From a bacterium (lineage in GTDB: Bacteria > Patescibacteria > Dojkabacteria > JAKAPS01 > JAJZLI01), in NCBI GenBank assembly GCA_021816845.1, contig JAKAWT010000001.1, positions 418,044 through 482,043 on the forward strand: 64,000 bases of DNA, written 5' to 3'. The notes under the pieces were generated by a model that was not told the DNA's origin, ran no database searches, and was given only the letters and a program-made list of their open reading frames with translations. Positions within the stretch are counted from its first letter, which is position 1. Every line of letters begins with the position of its first letter. Made by a program: the position numbers and the translations under genes. Shown one piece after another: positions 48,224 to 58,779 of the stretch.

Positions 48224-51200
48224 ATGCAACAAAGAATCAACCTTGCTACGTCTAATAAATATAATAAGTATTTTGAATATCCAAATTTAATAGAAGCACA
48301 GAAAAAATCATATGAATGGTTTTTAAGCGAACATCTTAAAGAATTATTTGAAGAAATAAATCCAGTTGTAGATAATACAGGAAAGTTATGGGTTCTAGAA
48401 TTTCTAGATTATAGATTTGGTGATATAAATAGAAGTGTCAGAGAGGCTATAAGAAAGGGATTGAGTTATGACAAGTCTTTATACTTTAACGTAAGACTTA
48501 CTAATAAAGTTTCCGGAGAAATTAAAGAGCAAGAGATCTTTATAGCTGAGCTCCCCATTATGACAGATAGAGGCAGTTTTATTATAAATGGTCACGAAAG
48601 AGTTGTAATTCATCAAGTAGTAAGATCTGAGGGTATACTCTTTACTGAAGGAGATAAAAAAGCTATACGTAATAAAGTTTATTTTGCAAAGCTAATAACA
48701 TCTATAGGACCATGGCTAACTTTTGAGGTAAATGCTCATAATGTTATGTCATTGAAGCTAGCACCAAAAAAACCTAAGATTCTTGTAACTACTCTTTTAA
48801 GGGCATTAGGTTATTCTACTAATACTGAAATTTCTAATTTGTTTTCTGATGTTGATACAAGTAGTGAATCAAGGTATATTGAATCTACTCTAGCAAAAGA
48901 TCCTACACACAATAACAATGAAGCTGTTTTAGAGATATATAGGAAAATAAGGCCTGATATAGCGGTAAACTATGAAAATGCTTTGTTATATATAAATAGC
49001 TTGTTTTTTAACCCTAGGAAATTATTTCTTGGTAAAACTGGTAGATATAAATTAAATAAAAAATTGGGCTTAAATATTCCTGTAGAGTCTAATAATTATG
49101 TTCTCACTAATATGGACATAATAGCTATAATAAAAAGATTAATTCAAGTAAACAATGGGGAGATAGATCCTGATGATGTTGATTCATTATCTAATAGAAG
49201 GGTAAAGAGTGTTGGTGAGTTAATGGGGGACTATCTAAGGATAGGTGTAAGGAGAGTTGAGAAGATAATTAAAGATAGGATGAGTATTATGTCTTCAGAT
49301 GAAGTGCTTACTCCATCAATGCTTGTAAGTGCAAAACCTTTTGTTTCTGTTATAAATGAATTTTTTGGTAGTAGTTCTGTATCAGTATTTATGGATCAGG
49401 ATAATATATTATCAGAAATATCTAATAAAAGAAGAGTTACTGCTGGAGGTCCAGGTGGTCTTACTAAAGAAAGTGCTACATTTTCAGTCCGTGATGTTCA
49501 TTATTCTCAATACTCTAGATTGTGTCCTGTAGAATCTCCAGAAGGTCCACAGATTGGAATAGTCAATCATCTTTCCGTATATGCTAGAATAAATGATTAT
49601 GGTTTTATAGAAGCTCCATATAGAAAGGTATTTCATAGTATTTCATTTGATTCAGATGAACTGGTTGGAAGAATAATTAAAAAAGATGTAAAGGTAGATT
49701 CTAAAATATACAAAAAAGGGACTGTTATAGATAAAGATCTAGCTTTGAAAATAAAAAAAGCAAAACTTAAAGATATTGATGTTATTGCTTATTTATCAAA
49801 TGAGATTATATATTATGATGTAGATGAAGAGTTTAACCTAAAAATTTCGAGTTTAAGCGTGGAAATAGATGAGTATGGGAATATATTAGATTCCGTGATA
49901 CAAATAAGGTCAAGAGGTGAATACGCTTTAGGCTCTGTAGATGATATAGATCATATTGAAGTTTCTACATCTCAGATAGGAGGTGTTTCATTGAATTTAA
50001 TACCATTTTCTGCAGGGAACAAAGCAGATAGAACTTTGATGGGATCAAATATGCAGAAACAAGCAGTTCCTCTTGTTAATCCAGAAGCTCCACTTATAGG
50101 TACTGGGTTTGAGTCTGTTGTAGCAAAAAATTCTAATAGAGCAGTATTTGCCTCTGGCAACGGGATTATTGAATATGCTGATGCAGGGAAAGTTATTGTA
50201 AAGTATGATAAAGGTGATAAAGAAACATATTTTGTGGATAAATTTGTGCCTACAAATAAGAAGACGTCTTTTTCTCAAACTGTTCTACTAAAAAAAGGTG
50301 ATAAAGTATCATCTGGTGACATCATTATTGATGGACCTGGAATGGATAATGGAGAACTCGCTTTAGGCAGAAATTTAGTTGTAGGGTATATGATGTATGA
50401 AGGTTATAATTATGAAGATGGGATAGTTATATCAGAAAGATTAATAAAGGAGGACCTTCTCACTTCTGTACATGTACAATCTTACACACAAGATATAAAA
50501 GAGACAAGACTTGGTAATGAAATACATACAAGAGATATACCAAATGTTTCATTACACTCACTACGTAATCTTGATGAGCAAGGTATTGTTAGAATAGGTG
50601 CTTATGTAGAATCTGGAGATATATTAGTGGGTATAGTAGCTCCGAAAGGTGAAGTAGAACTCACTGCGGAAGAAAAACTTTTAAGATCTATTTTTGGTGA
50701 TGTTGCAAAGGATGTAAGAGATAATTCTTTAAGAATCCCAAATGGTGAAAGAGGTATTGTTATAGATGTGGAAATTTTAGAAAGGAGTGACGACTCAAAT
50801 AAGTTAAACCCTGGAGTTATAAAACAAATTAAAGTTTGGGTTGCTAGAACACATAAAGTTGGATTAGGTGATAAATTATCTGGAAGATTTGGTGATAAAG
50901 GTGTTGTGTCTAAAATATTACCTGTAGAGGATATGCCATATTTAAGAGATGGTACTCCTATAGATATTATTTTGTCACCTTCTAGTATAACGAAAAGGCT
51001 TAATTTCGGACAATTAAATGAAATATATTATGGTGAGATAGCAAAACGTGCAGGACTAAATTTTGCTTTTCCTATTTTTTCTAGAATGGATGAAGGTAAA
51101 CTAGAAAATATCAAGAAAAAATATGATGTTGGTGAAATTGAGGATAAAGTGTTACTGCGTGATGGTAGGAATAGTGAACTATTTGAAAATAAGGTTTCAG

Positions 51201-51676
51201 TTGGTCCCAGGTATATATTGATGCTAGATCATCTTGCAGATACTAAAGTGACTGCACGCTCCACTGGTCATTATACTGTTGTAAATCAACAGCCACTCGG
51301 TGGTAAAGCACAAATGGGTGGACAAAGGTTTGGAGAGATGGAAGTATGGGCATTAGAAGCTTATGGTGCAGCAAGTACTCTTCAAGAGATGTTGTCTATA
51401 AAATCGGATGATATTATCGGAAGATCTGAGGCATATAAGTCAATCATTCAGAATAAGAAGATTCAAATGGTTGGTATTCCAGAATCTTTTAAAGTTTTAC
51501 TTTTGGAACTTAAATCTCTAGCTTTAAATATTGAACCTATTGATGTTGTTATAGAACCAACCCTGGAGGAAGCAGAGTCAGAAAGTGTTTTACCAGAAGA
51601 TGTTTTTATAGATAATGAAGAAGAAGTTAACGTAGTCTTAAACGATAATAGTATCGAAAGTTTAGAAGAAGAATAG
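48224..51676 (+). CDS. rpoB: RNA polymerase beta subunit
   Basis: At 1150 residues it lacks the large lineage insertions of proteobacteria. Fork loop and rifampicin pocket (FMDQDNILSEISNKRRVTA, near 389), the LCPVESPEGPQIG segment, GYNYEDGIVISERL, KVGLGDKLSGRFGDKG with catalytic-site lysines, and GKAQMGGQRFGEMEVWALEAYGAA are all readable. Several rifampicin-contact positions differ from E. coli (Q513, H526 and S531 equivalents read V388, N401, T406). The C-terminal ~50 residues are acidic. It leads the rpoB-rpoC-rpsL-rpsG-fusA cluster and lacks a Shine-Dalgarno. Confidence 0.98.
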   Translation: MQQRINLATSNKYNKYFEYPNLIEAQKKSYEWFLSEHLKELFEEINPVVDNTGKLWVLEFLDYRFGDINRSVREAIRKGLSYDKSLYFNVRLTNKVSGEIKEQEIFIAELPIMTDRGSFIINGHERVVIHQVVRSEGILFTEGDKKAIRNKVYFAKLITSIGPWLTFEVNAHNVMSLKLAPKKPKILVTTLLRALGYSTNTEISNLFSDVDTSSESRYIESTLAKDPTHNNNEAVLEIYRKIRPDIAVNYENALLYINSLFFNPRKLFLGKTGRYKLNKKLGLNIPVESNNYVLTNMDIIAIIKRLIQVNNGEIDPDDVDSLSNRRVKSVGELMGDYLRIGVRRVEKIIKDRMSIMSSDEVLTPSMLVSAKPFVSVINEFFGSSSVSVFMDQDNILSEISNKRRVTAGGPGGLTKESATFSVRDVHYSQYSRLCPVESPEGPQIGIVNHLSVYARINDYGFIEAPYRKVFHSISFDSDELVGRIIKKDVKVDSKIYKKGTVIDKDLALKIKKAKLKDIDVIAYLSNEIIYYDVDEEFNLKISSLSVEIDEYGNILDSVIQIRSRGEYALGSVDDIDHIEVSTSQIGGVSLNLIPFSAGNKADRTLMGSNMQKQAVPLVNPEAPLIGTGFESVVAKNSNRAVFASGNGIIEYADAGKVIVKYDKGDKETYFVDKFVPTNKKTSFSQTVLLKKGDKVSSGDIIIDGPGMDNGELALGRNLVVGYMMYEGYNYEDGIVISERLIKEDLLTSVHVQSYTQDIKETRLGNEIHTRDIPNVSLHSLRNLDEQGIVRIGAYVESGDILVGIVAPKGEVELTAEEKLLRSIFGDVAKDVRDNSLRIPNGERGIVIDVEILERSDDSNKLNPGVIKQIKVWVARTHKVGLGDKLSGRFGDKGVVSKILPVEDMPYLRDGTPIDIILSPSSITKRLNFGQLNEIYYGEIAKRAGLNFAFPIFSRMDEGKLENIKKKYDVGEIEDKVLLRDGRNSELFENKVSVGPRYILMLDHLADTKVTARSTGHYTVVNQQPLGGKAQMGGQRFGEMEVWALEAYGAASTLQEMLSIKSDDIIGRSEAYKSIIQNKKIQMVGIPESFKVLLLELKSLALNIEPIDVVIEPTLEEAESESVLPEDVFIDNEEEVNVVLNDNSIESLEEE

Positions 51677-51699
51677 TTTTAATTTATATTGTATTTATT

Positions 51700-54600
51700 A
51701 TGATAAAAGATTTTAAAGCATTAAAAATAACACTAGCATCACCTGATAACATACAGGATTGGTCTCATGGTGAAGTTAAAAAAGCAGAGACTATAAACTA
51801 TAGAACTCAAAGGCCAGAAGTTGGTGGTTTGATGTGTGAAAAGATCTTTGGCCCTACAAAAAATTATGAGTGTTACTGTGGGAAATATAAAAAAATAAGG
51901 TATAAAGGTATAATTTGTGATAAATGTGGAGTTGAAGTAACAACAAGAAATGTAAGAAGGGAGAGGATGGGGCATATTAAACTTGCATCTCCAGTTACTC
52001 ATATATGGTATGTTCATGAAGTACCTAATAAATTATCATTACTTTTAGATATTACTCAAAAAAAACTTATATCTGTGTTATATTTTTCAAGATATGTAGT
52101 TCTTGATATTGATGAAGAAGCTAAAGATAAAGCGATAGATCTTATCAAAAATAAGATAGAAGAGGAAGAGAAAGCACATAAGGAAGATTTACAATTGCAG
52201 ATTGACTCTATAAAAGATGAAAATGCATCAGTGATAAAAGAAATGACTAAAGAGTCAAAAGGTTCTGGTGACGAAAAAAATGTTGAAGCTTTAGAGTTGC
52301 AAGTTGAAAAAATTAATTTTAAATATAGACAAAAAATAGCAAAATTAAAGGAGGAACAAGATCTTATATTTGCAGAAATATCTAAAGCAAATCAAGATCT
52401 TTTAGCCTTAGTAAAGAGAATGGTCGTAGGTGAAGTTGTATCTGAGGAGGAATATGGAAGGCTTATAGGCAATGACTTAGATTTTTTCAAGTTAGGAATG
52501 GGAAGTGAGGCTATAAGGACATTATTATCGAGAATAAATTTAGAGGAATTATCTAAGGAGTTATACAAAGATATTAATGCTAAATCAATTCAAAAGAGGG
52601 TAAGAGTTATCCAAAGGCTTAAAATTGTTGAAGGATTTAGAAAAAATAATATGAAGCCAGAGTGGATGGTACTTGATATTATACCAGTAATTCCTCCTGA
52701 TTTAAGGCCTATTATTCAATTACCAGGAGGCAGGTTTGCAACATCAGATTTAAATGATTTATACAGGAGAGTAATAAATAGGAATAACAGGCTGAAAAAA
52801 CTTGTTGATCTTGGTGCACCAGATGTAATATTAAGGAATGAAAAGAGGATGTTACAAGAGAGTGTAGATGCTTTGTTTGATAATCAACACAGACCATCTC
52901 CTCCTGTTCTGAATTCAAGAAGGATTCCATATAAATCATTATCTGACAATATAAGGGGTAAATATGGGAGATTTAGAGAGAATTTATTAGGTAAAAGAGT
53001 TGATTATTCTGGAAGAGCAGTTATAACAGCTGGTCCTGATTTAAACCTATATCAATGTGGTTTACCTAAAAAAATGGCTTTAGAGTTATTTAAGCCTTTT
53101 GTTATGAGAGAAATACTATATAGGGATCTTGCACCTAATATAAAGGGAGCAAAGTTGTTATTCGAACAGGCGACTCCAGAAGTGTGGGATATCTTAGAGG
53201 AAGTCATAAAAGATAGGCCTGTGCTTTTAAATAGGGCACCTACATTACATAAACAAGGTGTACAGGGATTTTATCCTATTCTTATTGAAGGAGATGCTAT
53301 AAGGTTACATCCTTTATCTTGTGATGGTTTTAATGCAGATTTTGATGGAGATGCTATGGCTGTTCATGTTCCTTTGTCAGATGAAGCAATTTTAGAAGTG
53401 AAGACTCTTATGATGGCTCATAGCAACTTATTTCTTGCTGCTGATGGAGCACCTGTTATAACACTAAAAAGAGATATGGTTTATGGTTGTTATTATTTAA
53501 CTTCTATCTCTAAGGAATCTTTACAGTTTACTTTTAGTTCTCCGGATGATTTATTATCAGCTCAAGAAAAAGGTTTGGTTCATTTTAGAGATCTTGTTAA
53601 TGTGAGACTAGATGGAGAAATCATAAAAACTACTGCTGGAAGAATAATATTTAACAATGTTTTACCTAAAGAAATTCCATATGTTAATGAAATAACAAAT
53701 GATACTTTAATAACAAATATAATAATATCTTGTGTTGAAAAGATTGGTACAGAAGCAACTATTCCTGTACTTGATAAACTTAAAGATCTTGGTTTTAAAT
53801 ATGCTTTAAAATCTGATTTTTCTATATCTTTATCAGATTGTAAAATATTGCCTGAAAAAGATAGTATGATTGCTGAGGCAAATTCTAAAGTTGAGAAACT
53901 TGTAGATTCATATAAGGAGGGTTTAATTACTAAAGGAGAAAGAATACAGCTATCAACTGTTTTATGGAAAGAAGTTACTGATTCAATAGCAGATAAATCT
54001 CTTGCCAATTTAGATGATTCAAATATTTTCAAAACTATAGTAACAAATAAATTTATGGGTGCAAACATAGATCAATTAAAACAGATAATAGGAATGAAAG
54101 GTCTTGTTATTGATCCTACAGGAGGTATTGTTGAGTTACCGGTAAAATCTAATTATGTTGAAGGATTTTCAGTTTTTGAATATCTTGTAGAGGCTAGATC
54201 TACAAGGAAAGGTCTTGCTGATGTGGCTTTGAAAACTTCTAATACTGGTTATCTTACAAGGAGAATGGTAGATGTTGCACATGATGTAATAATAAGAGAA
54301 GAAGATTGTAAGAATTTTGGTGAAGGATATGAGATTTCAAAATCAGATAAAAGAGAACTTAAATTTGAATTAAGGATTTATGGTAGAGTACTTGCATCTG
54401 ATATTAGTGTCGGAGGAAAGATACTTTATCCTGTAAATACAATAATTGATAGATCTACTGCTCATGATATAGCAAACAATAATGATATAGATAAGGTATA
54501 TTTAAGAACTCCTTTAACTTGTGGTTCTCAATATGGGCTTTGTACTATGTGTTATGGCTACAACATGAGTGATAATAAACTTGTAGGTATAGGTACTGCA

Positions 54601-55578
54601 GTAGGGGTTATTGCAGCTCAAGCCGTTGGACAAAAAGGATCTCAGTTAACACTAAATTCAAAACATGTTTCTGGAATAATAGGAGGAGCAGATATGTCTA
54701 GAGGATATTCTAGGATTGAAGAACTTATGGAAGCAAGGATACCTAAGGGAGAAGCAAAAATAGCAGACATATCAGGAACTGTATCTATCGAGAATGTTGG
54801 CTCTTCTAGCTTAGACTCTAAAGTTAGAGTACAAATTATAGGTGATCAAAAAGTCAGACAGGATTATGTTCTTATTAAAGATGATGTTGTTGCTTTTGTT
54901 GGTACAAAAAAAGTTTTACCAGGAACATTACTTTATACTCATAAAAATGGAATTCAAGTTGTAGCTCCTTTTAAAGGTACTGCAACTATAGATAAAGGTA
55001 AGGCATTTATTGAAAGTGATAAAGTACAATCAAAAGAATATTTATTTGATGATGATGAAATACTACTTGTCCAGGATGGAGAAAAGATAACAGAGGGTAC
55101 TGAGATAACAGGGGGTAATATAAATCCAAACATATTGCTTAAAACATTGGGTATCATGAAGGCTGAGAAGTATATAATTGATAATCTTCTATATACCTAT
55201 GAGGATCAGGGTATTACTGTATATGATAAACATATTGAAATTATAGTTTCTCAGATGGGAAGATATGTAAGAGTTACCAATCCAGGTGATTCAGATGTAT
55301 TGCCTGGATCATATAAAGATATATTCTTTATAAATGAAGAAAATAAAAAAATAAAAGAATTAGGTGGAAAACCTATTATCTTTGAAAGGAGATTGTCTGG
55401 AATAACAATTGCAGCATTACACACAGAAAGTTTCTTATCTGCCGCATCTTTTCAAGAACAGGTAAGAGTATTATCAGATGCAGCAGTATCAGGCAAGATA
55501 GATTACTTGCGTGGATTGAAAGAAAATGTTATTATTGGGCGTAAAATTCCTGTTGGGGAAAAGGCTAGAATATCTTAA
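51700..55578 (+). CDS. rpoC: RNA polymerase beta-prime subunit
   Basis: At 1292 residues it has the N-terminal zinc ribbon (CYCGKYKKIRYKGIICDKC), the catalytic loop NADFDGD with Asp547, 549 and 551, the second zinc site (CGSQYGLCTMC) and EELMEARIPKGEA. Two departures stand out: the residue after NADFDGD is Ala552 instead of the almost invariant Gln, and the trigger loop reads SQLTLNSKHVSG, with Asn986 and Lys988 at the usual Arg and Phe but His989 kept. A Lys/Glu-rich coiled insertion lies at about residues 140-230. It follows rpoB by 23 nt. Confidence 0.98.
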   Translation: MIKDFKALKITLASPDNIQDWSHGEVKKAETINYRTQRPEVGGLMCEKIFGPTKNYECYCGKYKKIRYKGIICDKCGVEVTTRNVRRERMGHIKLASPVTHIWYVHEVPNKLSLLLDITQKKLISVLYFSRYVVLDIDEEAKDKAIDLIKNKIEEEEKAHKEDLQLQIDSIKDENASVIKEMTKESKGSGDEKNVEALELQVEKINFKYRQKIAKLKEEQDLIFAEISKANQDLLALVKRMVVGEVVSEEEYGRLIGNDLDFFKLGMGSEAIRTLLSRINLEELSKELYKDINAKSIQKRVRVIQRLKIVEGFRKNNMKPEWMVLDIIPVIPPDLRPIIQLPGGRFATSDLNDLYRRVINRNNRLKKLVDLGAPDVILRNEKRMLQESVDALFDNQHRPSPPVLNSRRIPYKSLSDNIRGKYGRFRENLLGKRVDYSGRAVITAGPDLNLYQCGLPKKMALELFKPFVMREILYRDLAPNIKGAKLLFEQATPEVWDILEEVIKDRPVLLNRAPTLHKQGVQGFYPILIEGDAIRLHPLSCDGFNADFDGDAMAVHVPLSDEAILEVKTLMMAHSNLFLAADGAPVITLKRDMVYGCYYLTSISKESLQFTFSSPDDLLSAQEKGLVHFRDLVNVRLDGEIIKTTAGRIIFNNVLPKEIPYVNEITNDTLITNIIISCVEKIGTEATIPVLDKLKDLGFKYALKSDFSISLSDCKILPEKDSMIAEANSKVEKLVDSYKEGLITKGERIQLSTVLWKEVTDSIADKSLANLDDSNIFKTIVTNKFMGANIDQLKQIIGMKGLVIDPTGGIVELPVKSNYVEGFSVFEYLVEARSTRKGLADVALKTSNTGYLTRRMVDVAHDVIIREEDCKNFGEGYEISKSDKRELKFELRIYGRVLASDISVGGKILYPVNTIIDRSTAHDIANNNDIDKVYLRTPLTCGSQYGLCTMCYGYNMSDNKLVGIGTAVGVIAAQAVGQKGSQLTLNSKHVSGIIGGADMSRGYSRIEELMEARIPKGEAKIADISGTVSIENVGSSSLDSKVRVQIIGDQKVRQDYVLIKDDVVAFVGTKKVLPGTLLYTHKNGIQVVAPFKGTATIDKGKAFIESDKVQSKEYLFDDDEILLVQDGEKITEGTEITGGNINPNILLKTLGIMKAEKYIIDNLLYTYEDQGITVYDKHIEIIVSQMGRYVRVTNPGDSDVLPGSYKDIFFINEENKKIKELGGKPIIFERRLSGITIAALHTESFLSAASFQEQVRVLSDAAVSGKIDYLRGLKENVIIGRKIPVGEKARIS

Positions 55579-55637
55579 TATTAAAGTTATATTAGATTCC
55601 TCAAATGGGTGAAGATTTAAATATTAAAGTATATATT

Positions 55638-56051
55638 ATGGCTAGATTGTCACAACTTGTAAGAAAACCTAGAAAAGATAAAGTGAAAAAAACTAAGTAT
55701 AAAGCCTTAGCTTTTTCATATAACTCTTTAAAGAATAGATATATAAAGAATGATTCTCCATTTAAGAGGGGAGTTTGCACTATAGTTAGAACTACCACTC
55801 CTAAAAAGCCTAATTCTGCAATAAGAAAAATTGCTAAAGTTAGGCTTTCAAATAGATCAGAGATTACAGCATATATTCCAGGAGAAGGACATAAACTACA
55901 GGAGCATTCTGTTGTTCTTGTGAGAGCAGGTAAGGTTCCTGATGTTCCTGTTGCTAAATATCATATTGTAAGAGGGACCTATGATGATGCTGGGGGTGTC
56001 GAGAATAGGAAAAAAGGAAGATCTAGATATGGAACTAAAAAGGCTAAATAA
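55638..56051 (+). CDS. rpsL: 30S ribosomal protein S12
   Basis: Decoding-centre protein, 137 residues from the ATG at 55638 (MARLSQLVRKPRK); an in-frame ATG at 55605 would add 11 residues not found in S12. The TTTPKKPNSAIRK loop is intact, but the second decoding loop reads GKVPDVPVAKYH, with Pro101 at the position of E. coli Lys87 (mature numbering). A ~13-residue Lys/Tyr-rich insertion precedes KRGVC. Confidence 0.96.
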   Translation: MARLSQLVRKPRKDKVKKTKYKALAFSYNSLKNRYIKNDSPFKRGVCTIVRTTTPKKPNSAIRKIAKVRLSNRSEITAYIPGEGHKLQEHSVVLVRAGKVPDVPVAKYHIVRGTYDDAGGVENRKKGRSRYGTKKAK

Positions 56052-56064
56052 TAATTAATAAATT

Positions 56065-56529
56065 ATGAGAGGAAGAAAAGCACAAAAAAGACAAATCAAT
56101 CCTGATATAAAAATGAATAGTATCAAGGTTGAGAAGTTCATAAATAATCTTATGATGGGAGGGAAAAAGTCTATTGCAAGGAAAGTTTTCTATTCATCAA
56201 TAGACCAAGTTGCAAGTGAAGTTAAAAAAGACCCATTAGATGTATTCATGAAAATAATGGATAATGTTTCTCCAACTATAGAAGTACGTTCAAGAAGAGT
56301 CGGAGGAGCCAATTATCAAATTCCTGTACAAGTATCGCCAGGACGTGCAGAAGCTCTTGCAATAAGATGGATTATTCAGTCTGCAAGATCCAAAAAAGGT
56401 ATGCCTATGAATGAAAGGTTGAAGAATGAGTTTCTAGATGCATATAATAATACTGGTCTTGCAATGAAAAAGAAGACTGATGTTGAAAAAATGGCAGAAT
56501 CTAATAGAGCATTTTCTCATTTAGCTTAA
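56065..56529 (+). CDS. rpsG: 30S ribosomal protein S7
   Basis: At 154 residues it matches S7: the start MRGRKAQKRQINPDIKMNS, VEKFINNLMMGGKKSIARKVFY, NVSPTIEVRSRRVGGANYQIPVQV (in two parts: NVSPTIEVRSRRVGG, NYQIPVQV) and RWIIQSARSKKGMPM. It organises the 30S head. It lies 13 nt after rpsL. Confidence 0.98.
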   Translation: MRGRKAQKRQINPDIKMNSIKVEKFINNLMMGGKKSIARKVFYSSIDQVASEVKKDPLDVFMKIMDNVSPTIEVRSRRVGGANYQIPVQVSPGRAEALAIRWIIQSARSKKGMPMNERLKNEFLDAYNNTGLAMKKKTDVEKMAESNRAFSHLA

Positions 56530-56553
56530 TTTATAATAATATAATTCTTATAT

Positions 56554-58617
56554 ATGGATAAGATAAGAAACATAGGTATTATTGCTCATATTGATGCTGG
56601 AAAAACAACATCTACTGAAAGAGTTCTATACTATACTGGTAAAACATATAAAATTGGGGAAGTCCATGAAGGTGAAGCTGTAATGGATTGGATGGCTCAG
56701 GAAAAAGAGAGAGGTATAACTATTACATCAGCAGCTACAACTACATTCTGGACATTAGGTTCATCTCAATATAGAATAAATATCATCGATACACCAGGAC
56801 ATGTTGATTTCACCGCGGAAGTTGAGAGATCTTTAAGGGTACTTGATGGAGGGGTTGTAGTTTTTGATGGGAAAATGGGTGTAGAACCTCAATCTGAAAC
56901 GGTATGGAGACAAGCTGATAAATATAATGTTCCAAGAATATGTTTTATAAATAAACTTGATGGTATAGGTGCTGATTTTTATATGTCATATAAATCAATT
57001 GTCGAAAGATTGGGTGCAAATATTGTAGTTATGCAACTCCCAATAGGGATTGAATCTAATTTTAAAGGTATTATTGATCTGGTAGAAAATAAGGCTTATA
57101 TGTATAAGAATGATATGGGGACAGATATTGAAAAGATAGACATCCCTGAAGATATGATAGATATTGTAAAAGAATATAGAACAAAGCTTTTTGAAAAAGC
57201 TGCAGAATGTGGAGATAATGATGTAATGGAAAAATATCTCAATGGTGAAGAATTGACCAATGATGAGGTATATTCATCACTTAGATCTGGAGTTATATCA
57301 AATACTATCTTCCCAGTATTTTGTGGATCTGCTTTGAAAAATAAGGGGGTACAGTTACTTCTTGATGCAGTTGTAAGATTCCTACCTTCTCCTCTAGATA
57401 CTCCACCAGTTATAGGGGAAGATAAAAATGGTGAGAGTGTGAATATAGAAGTTAGTGACAATGCACCTTTTTGTGCTTTAGCCTTTAAAATAATGGTTGA
57501 TCCTAATGTAGGAAAATTGACTTTTTTTAGGATATATGGAGGTAAAGTAAAAAAAGGGTCATACATACTCAACTCTACAAAAGGAGTAAAAGAAAGGGTA
57601 TCTAGAATACTTTTAATGCATGCTAATCATAGAGAAGAGATAGATGAACTTGGTGCTGGAGAGATAGGTGCTCTTGTTGGGTTAAAAGATACAGTAACAG
57701 GTGATACCTTAACTGATGAATCATATCCAGTATTACTTGAGAATATTACATTTCCAGAACCTGTTGTTTCTATAGCAATTGAGCCTAAAACTAAAGCAGA
57801 TCAAGAAAAAATGTCATTGGCTATACATAAACTCGCAGAAGAAGACCCTACCTTTAAAGTAGAATCTGATATTGAGACTGGTCAGACAATAATATCTGGT
57901 ATGGGAGAATTACATCTTGATATTATAGTGGATAGAATGAAAAGAGAATTTAATGTTGATGCTAACGTAGGTAAACCACAAGTTGCATATAGAGAAACTA
58001 TAACTGAAGAAGCTCGTGCTGAGGGGAAATATATAAAGCAATCTGGTGGAAGAGGACAATATGGACATTGTTTCCTACGTATTGAACCCAATGAGACTGG
58101 GAAGGGATTTGAGTTTAAGAGCGAAATTAAAGGTGGGGCAATACCTCAAGAATATATACCTGCTATTGAAAAAGGTATAAAAGAGACAATGATGAGTGGT
58201 ACTGTTGCAGGTTATCCTGTCGTTGATATAAAATCATATGTTTATGATGGATCATTTCATGAGGTTGATTCGTCTGAAATGGCATTTAAAATTGCTGCAT
58301 CAATGGCATTCAAAGATGCTATGAATAAAGCAGCTCCTGTACTACTGGAACCTATAATGAAGGTAGAAGTTGTTACTCCAGATGAATTTATGGGTTCTGT
58401 TAATGGTATTTTAACTGCAAAAAGAGGTATTATACTAGGTTTATCTGGAAGAGGTAATGCAAGGGTTATACAAGCTGAAGTACCACTATCAAATATGTTT
58501 GGATTCACCACAGAGTTAAGATCCATAACATCTGGGAGAGGATCTTCTTCTATGGAGTTTGAGAAATATGCTATAGTACCAAGGAATATTGTGGAAGAAA
58601 TACAAAAGGGTATATAA
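56554..58617 (+). CDS. fusA: Elongation factor G
   Basis: Translocation GTPase, 687 residues: G1 GIIAHIDAGKTTSTERVLY, switch with ERGITITSAATT, G3 DTPGHVDFTAEVERSLR, NKLDGIGADF, and domains II-V including GRGQYGHCFLRIEP and AYRETI. Length and motifs are standard. It ends the rpsL-rpsG-fusA run; tuf does not follow, so EF-Tu is encoded elsewhere. TAA is followed at once by TAG. Confidence 0.98.
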   Translation: MDKIRNIGIIAHIDAGKTTSTERVLYYTGKTYKIGEVHEGEAVMDWMAQEKERGITITSAATTTFWTLGSSQYRINIIDTPGHVDFTAEVERSLRVLDGGVVVFDGKMGVEPQSETVWRQADKYNVPRICFINKLDGIGADFYMSYKSIVERLGANIVVMQLPIGIESNFKGIIDLVENKAYMYKNDMGTDIEKIDIPEDMIDIVKEYRTKLFEKAAECGDNDVMEKYLNGEELTNDEVYSSLRSGVISNTIFPVFCGSALKNKGVQLLLDAVVRFLPSPLDTPPVIGEDKNGESVNIEVSDNAPFCALAFKIMVDPNVGKLTFFRIYGGKVKKGSYILNSTKGVKERVSRILLMHANHREEIDELGAGEIGALVGLKDTVTGDTLTDESYPVLLENITFPEPVVSIAIEPKTKADQEKMSLAIHKLAEEDPTFKVESDIETGQTIISGMGELHLDIIVDRMKREFNVDANVGKPQVAYRETITEEARAEGKYIKQSGGRGQYGHCFLRIEPNETGKGFEFKSEIKGGAIPQEYIPAIEKGIKETMMSGTVAGYPVVDIKSYVYDGSFHEVDSSEMAFKIAASMAFKDAMNKAAPVLLEPIMKVEVVTPDEFMGSVNGILTAKRGIILGLSGRGNARVIQAEVPLSNMFGFTTELRSITSGRGSSSMEFEKYAIVPRNIVEEIQKGI

Positions 58618-58761
58618 TAGTACCTTCCTCTGTCCCTATTATACATACAAATCTCACAATTAAATTAAACTTTACGTGTAATTCCGTATTAATCAATATT
58701 AAAAATTATGATAGATATAGATTGCATGGATTCAAGGAGGATGATTAATATTGATAGGTTC

Positions 58762-58770
58762 TGTTATAAT
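58762..58770 (+). promoter_or_regulatory. Extended -10 promoter of tRNA-Leu
   Basis: TGT followed by TATAAT (58765-58770) lies nine nt before the tRNA, so the predicted start is only about 3 nt upstream of its 5' end. No clear -35 is seen. Confidence 0.6.
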
Positions 58771-58779
58771 ACATTATAT

